7,351 bases of DNA from Treponema sp. (GTDB taxonomy: Bacteria > Spirochaetota > Spirochaetia > Treponematales > Breznakiellaceae), in the NCBI GenBank assembly GCA_031284195.1, contig JAITAI010000154.1, forward strand, positions 1-7,351. Direction: 5' to 3'. Shown here piece after piece: positions 1 through 6,544 of this stretch (within the stretch, counting starts at the first letter, position 1; each line of letters opens with the position of its first letter). Below the pieces are notes generated by a model, which was given only the letters and a program-made list of their open reading frames with translations, searched no databases and was not told the DNA's origin. A program made the position numbers and the translations under genes.

Positions 1-21
1 TTCCATAGGCAATTATTTTCC

Positions 22-27
22 AGGAGA
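22..27 (+). promoter_or_regulatory. Ribosome binding site of ald
   Basis: AGGAGA lies six bases before the ATG at 34, which fixes the start of alanine dehydrogenase. Only 21 bases precede it in the window, so the promoter cannot be judged. Confidence 0.85.
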
Positions 28-33
28 CAGAAC

Positions 34-1149
34 ATGAAAATAGGGACTGTTAAAGAAATTAAGAAACATGAATACCGGGTCGGTTTAACGCCAAAAGCCG
101 CGGAAGCCTACAAAAACCATGGGCATACGGTATTGGTTCAAAAAAGTGCTGGAGAAGGTTCAGGTTACCCCGACGAGTACTATGTGGCAGCAGGTTGTAA
201 ACTGGTGGATCGGGCTGAGGATGTATTCGGTGAAAGCGACATGATTGTCAAGGTGAAAGAGCCCTTACAAGCAGAATATGCGCTCATCCGAGCAGGGCAA
301 ATTCTGTTTACTTACCTCCATTTGGCGCCGGATCGTCCCCAGACTGAAGCGCTTCTACGCCAGAAATGTATTGGTGTGGCCTTTGAAACCATCAAAGACC
401 GGAAGGGCGCATTGCCTTGCCTCAAGCCTATGAGCCAAATTGCAGGACGCCTGGCGATCCAGGAAGGGGCCAAATACCTTGAGCGGCCTTTCGGCGGTAA
501 AGGGGTCCTCTTGTCGGGAGTACCGGGGGTTCCTGCTGCAGAAGTGGTGGTATTGGGCGCCGGGATCGTAGGGGCCAATGCAGTAAAAATCGCCGCAGGC
601 TTTGGCGCCCATGTAACGGTAGTGGATATTGATCTCGACCGCCTTGAGTACCTAGAAGATATCTATGGCAATAGGATCAGTACCGTGTACTCCACCCCTG
701 AAAACATTGATGAACTGCTGCCCAAAGCGGACCTGGTTATCGGCGCCGTGCTTATTCCTGGTTCAGCCACCCCAAAACTCATTCGTGAAAAGCACTTGAA
801 AACCATGCAAAAAGGTGCGGTCATCGTGGATGTGGCCATTGATCAAGGAGGGTGCAGCGAGGCAAGCCGGGTAACCTACCATGATGATCCGGTCTTTATT
901 AAAGATGGGGTGGTCAATTACTGTGTGGGGAATATGCCGGGAGCAGTGGCAAATACCTCAACCAATGCGCTCGTAAACGCCAATCTACGCTATGGTCTTT
1001 CGATTGCGGACCTGGGACTTGAAGGGGCGCTTAAAAAAGATGCTGGCCTGCTTGAGGGCTTAAATGTGTATAAGGGTACGCTCACTTACAAAGGCGTTGC
1101 AGAAGCCCATGGTTTGCCCTATACACCCGCAACAGAGGTGTTGCGGTAA
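34..1149 (+). CDS. ald: Alanine dehydrogenase (NAD+)
   Basis: A cytoplasmic enzyme that reversibly deaminates L-alanine to pyruvate, ammonium and NADH. The 371 residues are the normal full length of the family. The N-terminal catalytic half shows the substrate-site residues known from characterised Ald enzymes at the same numbering: R15 (in EYRVGLTP), K75 (in VKVKEP), H96 (in YLHLAPD) and D270 (in VDVAIDQGG). The Rossmann NAD-binding domain carries GAGIVG at 175-180, and the acidic residue D198 ends the second strand, as expected for NAD rather than NADP. The related transhydrogenase alpha subunit shares this fold, but it is longer and lacks the H96 and D270 context. The start is fixed by AGGAGA six bases upstream. 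The gene ends in a strong terminator and converges with an alanine/sodium symporter gene, which suggests a shared role in alanine use or in alanine overflow. No regulatory gene is visible beside it. Confidence 0.97.
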   Translation: MKIGTVKEIKKHEYRVGLTPKAAEAYKNHGHTVLVQKSAGEGSGYPDEYYVAAGCKLVDRAEDVFGESDMIVKVKEPLQAEYALIRAGQILFTYLHLAPDRPQTEALLRQKCIGVAFETIKDRKGALPCLKPMSQIAGRLAIQEGAKYLERPFGGKGVLLSGVPGVPAAEVVVLGAGIVGANAVKIAAGFGAHVTVVDIDLDRLEYLEDIYGNRISTVYSTPENIDELLPKADLVIGAVLIPGSATPKLIREKHLKTMQKGAVIVDVAIDQGGCSEASRVTYHDDPVFIKDGVVNYCVGNMPGAVANTSTNALVNANLRYGLSIADLGLEGALKKDAGLLEGLNVYKGTLTYKGVAEAHGLPYTPATEVLR

Positions 1150-1171
1150 CTAACTAAACGATTGCCCTATG

Positions 1172-1196
1172 AGGGGCTTGCAGAGGGGCTGCCCCT
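1172..1196. other. GC-rich inverted repeats after ald
   Basis: AGGGGC (1172-1177) can pair with GCCCCT (1191-1196). Alternatively AGGGG (1184-1188) pairs with CCCCT (1192-1196) around a three-base loop. A further GCCC at 1164-1167 can pair with GGGC at 1174-1177. These folds are mutually exclusive and only three T residues follow, so this is at best an accessory or mRNA-end-protecting structure. The clear terminator lies just downstream. Confidence 0.35.
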
Positions 1197-1227
1197 TTCA
1201 CACGGTTCACCGCCTTTTTTGTAGCGG

Positions 1228-1254
1228 TACCCCCCGATAGAGGGGGGTATTTTT
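1228..1254 (+). terminator. Intrinsic terminator of ald
   Basis: A perfect 8-bp stem, TACCCCCC (1228-1235) with GGGGGGTA (1242-1249), encloses a six-base loop (GATAGA) and is followed by five T residues at 1250-1254. This is a textbook rho-independent terminator in the + direction, about 80 bases after the ald stop. It ends four bases before the stop codon of the convergent symporter gene. On the minus strand the hairpin is not followed by a T tract, so it should act mainly for ald. Confidence 0.9.
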
Positions 1255-1258
1255 ATGG

Positions 1259-2641
1259 TTACTTTAGTTCATTCCTGGAAGGAATAGGATCCTTATCTAA
1301 ATCATCAATATTGCCGAGATAGTGCTTAGTTTCCTTCACAATAAGGTTGCTCAACAGTAGTACTGCCACCAGGTTGGGAATGGCCATGAGGGCGTTTAGC
1401 GCATCGGCTATATCCCATACCAGATCCAGGGCAACCATAGAACCAACGAAGGTAACGATCACATAGAGGAACCGGTAGGGGATGTTGATTTTAGAACCGA
1501 ACAGGTATTCTGCACAGCGCTCGCCATAGTAGGACCAGCCCAGGATCGTGGAAAATGCAAAGGTTATCAAGCCAAAGGTAAGGACTACCGTACCAACCAA
1601 CGGGATCTGATCAAAGGCTGCATGGGTAAGTACACCGCCGTTAATGGTTTCACTGTCTATGGAAGGATTGGCAATCACCGAACTGACAATCACCAGGCTC
1701 GTGATAGCGCAAACTACCACCGTATCCCAGAAGGTTCCTGTACTTGAAACCAGAGCCTGACGCACGGAATTGCGGGTTTGGGCTGCGGCGGCCACAATAG
1801 GCGCAGAACCCATACCGGATTCATTGGAAAAAAGACCCCGGGCAATCCCATACCGGGCAGCGCTCATCACCCCCGCAGCAATAAAACCGCCTCCTGCGGC
1901 CCTAGCCGAAAACGCGGAACTACAGATCTCCTGAATTGCCGGAAGGATGTAGGCACGATGGATCCCCAGAATGATAAGACACCCCACGACATAGAGGAGC
2001 GCCATAAGCGGTACTAAACGGACGCAGACATTGGTGATCCAGTGGATGCCTCCAAGCAAAACAAGGGCCACCAGGAGCGCCATGATTATCCCGGGAATCC
2101 ACAGAGGAACCTGAAAGGTCTCATTGAGGAGGGAAGCCACTGCATTAGCCTGTACCCCGTTTCCGATACCAAAGGCTGCAAAAGCAGTAAAAGCCGCAAA
2201 GAGAACCGCCAACCATTTCATCTTAAGTCCCCGTTCCAGGGCATACATGGCTCCTCCTAGCATGGCACCGCTTTCGGTTTTCACGCGGAACTTCACCGCA
2301 ATGAGGGATTCTGCATATTTGGTTGCTATACCGAACACGCCGGTAAGCCACATCCACAAAACCGCGCCAGGACCTCCCAAGGCAATGGCAGTTCCCACTC
2401 CGATGATGTTACCAGTTCCAATCGTTGAGGCAAGGGCCGTGGTCAGGGCGCCGAATTGGGAGACATCCCCTGCGCCACCAATGTCTTTTGTAACCGATAA
2501 CTTAATACCCAGACCCAACTTACGCTGAATAAATCCGGTTCGTATGGTCATGAACAGGTGGGTACCAAACAGCAAAATCAACAACCAGGGCCCCCAGAGA
2601 TACCCGTCAACCATTTTTACGAAAGCGCCAAATTGTTCCAT
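1259..2641 (-). CDS. Sodium:alanine (amino acid) symporter, AGCS family
   Basis: An inner-membrane secondary transporter that takes up alanine, and probably glycine or related small amino acids, with Na+ (AGCS/AlsT/DagA family, LeuT-like fold). The 460 residues are full length and hydrophobic, with about 10-11 membrane segments. Family hallmarks are visible: STIGTGNIIGVG at 72-83 (the unwound first core helix), the signature GGPGAVLWMWLTGVFG at 89-104, FSNESGMGSAPI at 271-282, and AFSTILGWSYYGER at 362-375. In the signature the usual Phe before WMW is Leu. The last 25 residues form a short charged cytoplasmic tail. The ATG is preceded by AAAGGAGA with five bases between, and a good promoter lies upstream, so the gene is probably monocistronic. 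It converges with ald, which supports alanine as the substrate. Exact substrate range and Na+ versus H+ coupling cannot be settled from sequence. Confidence 0.95.
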   Translation of the reverse strand: MEQFGAFVKMVDGYLWGPWLLILLFGTHLFMTIRTGFIQRKLGLGIKLSVTKDIGGAGDVSQFGALTTALASTIGTGNIIGVGTAIALGGPGAVLWMWLTGVFGIATKYAESLIAVKFRVKTESGAMLGGAMYALERGLKMKWLAVLFAAFTAFAAFGIGNGVQANAVASLLNETFQVPLWIPGIIMALLVALVLLGGIHWITNVCVRLVPLMALLYVVGCLIILGIHRAYILPAIQEICSSAFSARAAGGGFIAAGVMSAARYGIARGLFSNESGMGSAPIVAAAAQTRNSVRQALVSSTGTFWDTVVVCAITSLVIVSSVIANPSIDSETINGGVLTHAAFDQIPLVGTVVLTFGLITFAFSTILGWSYYGERCAEYLFGSKINIPYRFLYVIVTFVGSMVALDLVWDIADALNALMAIPNLVAVLLLSNLIVKETKHYLGNIDDLDKDPIPSRNELK

Positions 2642-2646
2642 ACTTT

Positions 2647-2654
2647 TCTCCTTT
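2647..2654 (-). promoter_or_regulatory. Ribosome binding site of the symporter gene
   Basis: Read on the minus strand, AAAGGAGA ends five bases before the ATG at 2641-2639. This is a near-perfect Shine-Dalgarno sequence and supports the chosen start. Confidence 0.85.
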
Positions 2655-2681
2655 CAATGCATAAAATCTTTCATTTTGACT

Positions 2682-2710
2682 ATAATAATGTGTCCTTGGG
2701 TACTTGTCAA
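2682..2710 (-). promoter_or_regulatory. Sigma70-type promoter of the symporter gene
   Basis: On the minus strand a perfect TTGACA -35 box (2710-2705) is followed by a 17-bp spacer and TATTAT as the -10 box (2687-2682), one mismatch from consensus. Transcription would start near 2675, giving a leader of about 34 bases before the ATG. A/T-rich sequence lies just upstream of the -35 box. Such a strong match suggests the symporter is expressed without an activator; no operator is obvious. Confidence 0.8.
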
Positions 2711-2805
2711 GAATTTTATATGCTGAGGAAAAGCGGCGTGTAGGGACAGGACCAATGCCATAGAAGACAGGAATTCCATACTCCAACTGAAAACTAACCT
2801 AATCC

Positions 2806-2834
2806 TCATCATAGTTTAACCATGTTTGTATAGG
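2806..2834 (+). promoter_or_regulatory. Putative pstS operon promoter
   Basis: The best candidate is an extended -10 (TG-T-ATAGG, with the box TATAGG at 2829-2834) paired with a poor -35 (TCATCA at 2806-2811, spacing 17 bp). A weak -35 is what an activator-dependent phosphate-starvation promoter would show. TTTAAC at 2815-2820, TTGTAT at 2826-2831 and TTTAAG at 2835-2840 recur at roughly 9-11 bp, reminiscent of the direct-repeat layout of Pho boxes, but the match to known PhoB or PhoP consensus sequences is poor. The remaining sequence at 2711-2805, between the two divergent promoters, shows no gene and no clear signal. Confidence 0.4.
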
Positions 2835-2836
2835 TT

Positions 2837-2849
2837 TAAGGTAACCTTA
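2837..2849. promoter_or_regulatory. 13-bp palindrome, possible operator of the pst operon
   Basis: TAAGGT-A-ACCTTA is a perfect inverted repeat (6-1-6). It begins two bases after the putative -10 box of pstS and ends nine bases before the AGAGGAG ribosome binding site. A dimeric repressor bound here would cover the transcription start. As RNA the hairpin would be too small to matter. No cognate regulator is seen in the window, so the role is inferred only from position and symmetry. Confidence 0.4.
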
Positions 2850-2871
2850 CTGTTTTATAGAGGAGAACATA

Positions 2872-3720
2872 ATGCATAGTAAACGGATAGGAGCGGCACT
2901 TTGTTTTGTCGCGGTTTGTCTTGGACCGGTTTTTGCCGGAGGATCGAAAGACAGAGGCGCACCAAGTTCTGCAGCACAGGCCACGCCTTACACCATTGAA
3001 GTAGCGGGATCCACCTCGGTTACGCCGTTGATGGAACTTTTGGCCGCGGATTACACCCGCATACGGAGTAATGTGAAGATCAACATCAACGGTACGGGCT
3101 CTTCCGACGGCATCAATGCCGCAGCTGCAGGAACCAGTGAAGTGGGGATGTCCAGTCGGGAACTGAGCCCTGTAGAAAAAGGAGCGGGACTTAGGGAACT
3201 GGTCATCGCCATAGACGGCATTGCGGTGATCCTCCACGAGACGAATCCCTTGACAGGGCTTTCTATAGCTCAGTGCCGGGATATTTACGCGGGTAAGATA
3301 CAGGACTGGAGCGAAGTTACCCAGGAGAAGCAGGGCAAGATTGCAGTGGTTTCCCGGGAGCCTGGATCTGGAACCAGAGGGGCCTTTGAGGAGCTTATCG
3401 CGCTTAAAGACGAATTGGTACCTGGGGCCATTGAGTTTGATGGAACCGGCGCGGTAAAGGCTGAAGTTTCCCGGAATGTCGACGCTATCGGGTATATCTC
3501 CCTAGGCTCGGTAGATACCTCGGTGAAGCCTCTGGCAATTGAAGGGGTCGCGGCAAACAGCGCCAACGTGATCAATGGTACCTACAAGATTGCCCGTCCC
3601 TTTATCCTGCTAACCAAAGGCTCGTCTGTACACCAGGAAACCCAGCAGTTTCTGGAGTGGATCCTGTCTCCTGCAGGACAGGCAATCGTCAAGAAAAGTT
3701 GGATTTCCGTAAAGGGTTAA
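2872..3720 (+). CDS. pstS: Phosphate ABC transporter, periplasmic phosphate-binding protein PstS
   Basis: Captures inorganic phosphate in the periplasm and delivers it to PstC/PstA. The 282 residues fit the short PstS type. Residues 1-22 are a signal peptide with a probable signal peptidase I cut after VFA22 and a mature end starting GGSKD. Cys11 and Cys16 lie in the hydrophobic stretch but neither has a proper lipobox, so a soluble periplasmic form is more likely than a lipoprotein. Phosphate-site motifs are GSTSVTPL (46-53), GTGSSDGI (74-81), SSREL (94-98) and SREPGSGTRGAF (161-172); the R162 and S166-G167-T168 group matches the anion-binding turn of E. coli PstS. By eye, the Asp that contacts the phosphate proton in E. 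coli PstS (GSD motif) lines up with Ser95, next to an Arg. AGAGGAG sits six bases upstream of the ATG. First gene of the pst operon, 12 bp before pstC. Confidence 0.95.
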   Translation: MHSKRIGAALCFVAVCLGPVFAGGSKDRGAPSSAAQATPYTIEVAGSTSVTPLMELLAADYTRIRSNVKININGTGSSDGINAAAAGTSEVGMSSRELSPVEKGAGLRELVIAIDGIAVILHETNPLTGLSIAQCRDIYAGKIQDWSEVTQEKQGKIAVVSREPGSGTRGAFEELIALKDELVPGAIEFDGTGAVKAEVSRNVDAIGYISLGSVDTSVKPLAIEGVAANSANVINGTYKIARPFILLTKGSSVHQETQQFLEWILSPAGQAIVKKSWISVKG

Positions 3721-3732
3721 GGGACAAAGATC

Positions 3733-4914
3733 ATGCTACATCGCCGGAACACGGACCTCTTTTTTAAGCATCTGGTAAGCCTGGTTTCCGGCTTTTCCAT
3801 CTTGGCCCTGGGGGGGATCCTCCTCTTTGTATTTATCCAGGGCGCAGGACCTTTCCTTTTTCCCACGGATCCAGGTATCCGCTTGGTTTTCGAAAACATC
3901 CGGGAAATCCAGGTCAACGGAACATGGTACCAGGATACACCCCTGATACCGGTTCCCCCTTCAACCTCGTCTCTGGGGTTGCGTTTTCCAGGTTCTGAAG
4001 GAGAACAGTTCATAGAAGCCCTGGTATTTGCCGAGGAAAAAGACCCGGACAAGATGCTCCGGTTTACCCTATACTCCGGGGGAGAGCTTTCCACTCCTGA
4101 AGCTGCGGTGTATACCCTAAGCTATCCGGGACTGCCGGGAGTAAGTCCTAAGATTCACTTCATCCTGCCTGAAGCGCCCTACAGTCTTCCCCGGTTCTTG
4201 GCAGGTACTCAATGGCATCCCACCTACGAGAAGGTCTACGGTATTTTTCCCATGATCATCGGTACGGTTCTAGCAAGCCTGGGAGCCGTCCTCTTAGGGG
4301 TGCCTCCGGCTTTGCTCTGCGGACTCTTTATTGGGGAATTCATGCCTGATAAGCCTGCGGCCCTGGCCCGGGCAGGGATAGAAGTCCTCGCAGGGATCCC
4401 CTCGGTGGTTTATGGGTTTTTCGGCTTAATGGTGATCGTACCGGCGGTGAAACGGATCTTTGCCGTGCCTTCGGGGAACAGCCTGCTTTCCGCCATCATC
4501 ATGCTCTCGGTGATGATCCTCCCTACCATCATCATCATTACGGAGACCTCCATTCGCGCAGTTCCCCGGTCCTCCTGGGAAGCTTCCCTGGCTTTGGGGG
4601 CAAGTAAGATGCAAACCCTCTGGTTTGTAGCGCTGTCCCAGGCCCGGTCCGGGGTTATCGCCGGGGTTATGCTGGGGATTTCCCGGGCAGTAGGGGAAAC
4701 CATGGCGGTGATCCTGGTAGCGGGGAATTCCGCCCAGCTTATCCATAGTCCCCTGGACAGCGTACGTACCCTGACCGCCACCATTGCCTTGGAAATGGGC
4801 TACGCTCAAGGGAGACACCGGGAACTCCTCTTTTCCATCGGGGTAGTCCTTTTCATGCTTATTCTGCTGCTGAACAGTGGGGTCCTGTACCTCCGGCGGC
4901 ATAAGGAGGTATAG
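3733..4914 (+). CDS. pstC: Phosphate ABC transporter permease PstC, with extracytoplasmic insertion
   Basis: One of the two membrane subunits of the phosphate importer. At 393 residues it is clearly longer than the usual 290-330. The excess is one block: after the first membrane helix (about 13-36) comes a polar, Gly/Pro- and aromatic-rich segment (about 41-153), before the normal FLAGTQWHP motif (155-163). The common core then follows: helices at about 172-200, 216-238 and 250-270, the EAA loop starting at E283 (EASLALGAS, which contacts PstB), GISRAVGETMA at about 315-325, and a last helix at 366-386. The start of this loop matches PstA, but the Pro that usually closes it (LP) is Ser309-Gln310 here. 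The inserted block should lie in the periplasm, facing PstS. The ribosome binding site AAGGGA overlaps the pstS stop codon, and the ATG is nine bases after the last G. No frameshift is seen. Confidence 0.93.
   Translation: MLHRRNTDLFFKHLVSLVSGFSILALGGILLFVFIQGAGPFLFPTDPGIRLVFENIREIQVNGTWYQDTPLIPVPPSTSSLGLRFPGSEGEQFIEALVFAEEKDPDKMLRFTLYSGGELSTPEAAVYTLSYPGLPGVSPKIHFILPEAPYSLPRFLAGTQWHPTYEKVYGIFPMIIGTVLASLGAVLLGVPPALLCGLFIGEFMPDKPAALARAGIEVLAGIPSVVYGFFGLMVIVPAVKRIFAVPSGNSLLSAIIMLSVMILPTIIIITETSIRAVPRSSWEASLALGASKMQTLWFVALSQARSGVIAGVMLGISRAVGETMAVILVAGNSAQLIHSPLDSVRTLTATIALEMGYAQGRHRELLFSIGVVLFMLILLLNSGVLYLRRHKEV
4903..4910 (+). promoter_or_regulatory. Ribosome binding site that sets the pstA start
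   Basis: AAGGAGGT, inside the last codons of pstC, is a perfect anti-16S match eight bases before the ATG at 4919. It decides against the longer reading from the ATG at 4877, which lies within pstC and has no such site. An in-frame TTG at 4916 is a less likely alternative that would add one residue. Confidence 0.85.
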
Positions 4915-4918
4915 GTTG

Positions 4919-5764
4919 ATGTATAAGAAAAAAAGCCGCAGCCTCAAAGAGGCCCTGCTCTATGGGCTTATGGCCCTGTCTTTAGTGGTGGTCCTGGGGG
5001 TGTTGGCCTTTATCCTGGGGTATATCCTGGTCTGCGCGTCTGGGCAGGTAAACCTTTCCCTCATATCCCGGGCAAATCCCCGAGGCATCTTTCCCATGTT
5101 GGTAACGACCCTGTATGTGGTACTGGTATCCCTGGCCATCGCTTTACCCATCGCCCTGATAACCGCTATCTTTTTGAACGAGTATACGGGCAATTCCGGT
5201 CTTGTCCGGGTATTACGGCTGGCCATAGAAACCCTTTCGGGGATCCCCTCAATTATCTATGGCCTTTTCGGGCTTTTACTGTTCTGCCGGTTCCTGAGAT
5301 TAGGTCAGTCCATTCTTGCAGGATCCTGTACCTTGAGCATTATGATCCTGCCGGTGATCATCAGAACCACCGAAGAATCCTTAAAGACCATCCCCGCTTC
5401 CTTTAGGGAAGCCTCCCTTGCCCTAGGGGCCACTCAATTTCAGACCATCCGTTACGTGGTCATCCCTTCAGCCATGTCCGGGATTGTTACCTCCACCATC
5501 TTGGCCATTGGCCGGATAGTAGGGGAGTCTGCGCCGGTGTTGCTCACCGTAGGCATCACCCGAAACATCCCTGCATCGGTGTTTGACTCAGGCCGTACCC
5601 TCACCATTCACCTCTATTACCTCACCAAAGAGGCGATCAACCCTGAGGATTTCGGTATTGCCTTTGCCACGGCAACGGTGCTCATCATCTTGGTTGTCCT
5701 CATCAACACTGCCACCAAATTGGTTTCCCGTTACCTTAATCAGTACAGGAGTATGGACGTATGA
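4919..5764 (+). CDS. pstA: Phosphate ABC transporter permease PstA
   Basis: Second membrane subunit of the phosphate channel, pairing with PstC and PstB. With the start at 4919 the protein has 281 residues, typical for PstA. It has a basic N-terminus (MYKKKSR), then a first helix at about 17-40, the RANPRGIFPMLVTTL region (51-65), and further helices at about 66-86, 100-122, 130-148, 190-210 and 255-275. The cytoplasmic EAA loop (EASLALGATQF from E164) ends with the normal Pro183. The paralogous LSGIPSIIYGLFGL (106-119) mirrors LAGIPSVVYGFFGL in PstC, and VGESAPVL (211-218) is typical of PstA. Unlike its PstC partner it has no extra periplasmic block. It starts four bases after the pstC stop and its TGA overlaps the pstB ATG (ATGA), so translation of pstC, pstA and pstB is probably coupled. 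Confidence 0.95.
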   Translation: MYKKKSRSLKEALLYGLMALSLVVVLGVLAFILGYILVCASGQVNLSLISRANPRGIFPMLVTTLYVVLVSLAIALPIALITAIFLNEYTGNSGLVRVLRLAIETLSGIPSIIYGLFGLLLFCRFLRLGQSILAGSCTLSIMILPVIIRTTEESLKTIPASFREASLALGATQFQTIRYVVIPSAMSGIVTSTILAIGRIVGESAPVLLTVGITRNIPASVFDSGRTLTIHLYYLTKEAINPEDFGIAFATATVLIILVVLINTATKLVSRYLNQYRSMDV

Positions 5765-6543
5765 ACGAGCAGGAAGCAATAGAAAAGAAAGAAAAACTGA
5801 AACTGGATGTGCGGGAACTGGATGTGTTCTATGGGACCTTTCACGCCCTGAAAAAGATTACCTTTACCCTCCACCCTCGGGAAATCGCTGCGTTTATCGG
5901 GCCTTCAGGATGCGGAAAGTCAACCTTCCTCCGGGTGTTTAACCGGATGAACGACCTTATCCCCTGCTGCCAAGTTACCGGAACCGCTCTCATAGACGGA
6001 GAAGATATCTACGGCAGCATGGACGTAACCGAATTGCGGAGCCGGGTGGGGATGGTTTTTCAGAAGCCCAACCCCTTTAACATGAACATCTTCGATAACA
6101 TCGCCTATGGCCCCCGGATGCAAGGCCAGCGGGACAAGCGCTTCCTTGCCGAACTGGTGGAGACTTCCTTGGTAAAAGCCGCGCTCTGGGATGAGGTGAA
6201 AGACCGGCTTAAACGTTCGGCTATGGGCTTGTCCGGAGGACAGCAACAGCGGCTCTGTATTGCCCGGAGTATTGCCATGCAGCCGGAGATCATCCTGATG
6301 GATGAACCTACCAGCGCCCTGGACCCCTTGGCCACCGGCAAGATCGAAACCTTGATGGGGGAACTGAAAAAAGAGTACACCCTCATCATCATAACCCACG
6401 CCATGCACCAGGCTGCCCGGGTGAGCGACAAAACCGCGTTCTTCCTCCTAGGGGATCTGGTGGAATACAACGATACCAAAACCCTATTCACCAACCCCAA
6501 GGATAGCCGAACCGAAGCCTATATCTCCGGCCGTTTTGGCTAA
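5761..6543 (+). CDS. pstB: Phosphate ABC transporter ATP-binding protein PstB
   Basis: Cytoplasmic ATPase that drives phosphate import, acting as a dimer under PstC/PstA. Full length at 260 residues with all catalytic elements intact: Walker A GPSGCGKST (47-55), Q-loop Q101 within VFQKPNPF, signature LSGGQQQR (157-164), Walker B IILMDEP (177-183), D-loop SALD (185-188) and the switch His213. FQKPNPF and the ending SRTEAYISGRFG are characteristic of PstB rather than of other importer ATPases. The ATG overlaps the pstA stop by four bases (ATGA), with AGGAG nine bases upstream inside pstA, indicating translational coupling. It is followed by a structured gap of about 165 bases before phoU rather than by an immediate next gene. 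Confidence 0.97.
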   Translation: MNEQEAIEKKEKLKLDVRELDVFYGTFHALKKITFTLHPREIAAFIGPSGCGKSTFLRVFNRMNDLIPCCQVTGTALIDGEDIYGSMDVTELRSRVGMVFQKPNPFNMNIFDNIAYGPRMQGQRDKRFLAELVETSLVKAALWDEVKDRLKRSAMGLSGGQQQRLCIARSIAMQPEIILMDEPTSALDPLATGKIETLMGELKKEYTLIIITHAMHQAARVSDKTAFFLLGDLVEYNDTKTLFTNPKDSRTEAYISGRFG

Positions 6544-6544
6544 C

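Noticed and set aside
2771..2777. Short palindrome GAATTC and repeated GACAGGA (2745 and 2766) between the divergent promoters
   Set aside because: Too short and too common to support a function; not aligned with either promoter.
2902..2925. PstS as a lipoprotein through Cys11 or Cys16
   Set aside because: The residue before each Cys is bulky (Leu or Val), not Gly, Ala or Ser, and a good VFA signal peptidase I site follows. Spirochaete lipoboxes are loose, so this is not fully excluded.
2836..3237. Minus-strand open frame of 133 codons over the pstS promoter and 5' end
   Set aside because: It is antisense to a clear PstS signal peptide and phosphate motifs, has an unlikely composition, and has no ribosome binding site.
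4877..4918. Upstream extension of pstA from the ATG at 4877
   Set aside because: It would add 14 residues unlike PstA, overlaps the end of pstC and has no ribosome binding site; AAGGAGGT at 4903-4910 points to the ATG at 4919.
4426..4947. Long open frame of 173 codons on the minus strand
   Set aside because: It lies wholly opposite pstC and the pstA start, its translation is rich in Gly, Pro, His and Asp with no fold-like pattern, and pstC in this region has all family motifs.
4387..5272. Similar DNA in pstC and pstA around GGGATCCCCTC (4394 and 5240)
   Set aside because: This is explained by paralogy of the two permeases, which share the GIPS-YG-FGL motif; it is not a mobile or recombination repeat.
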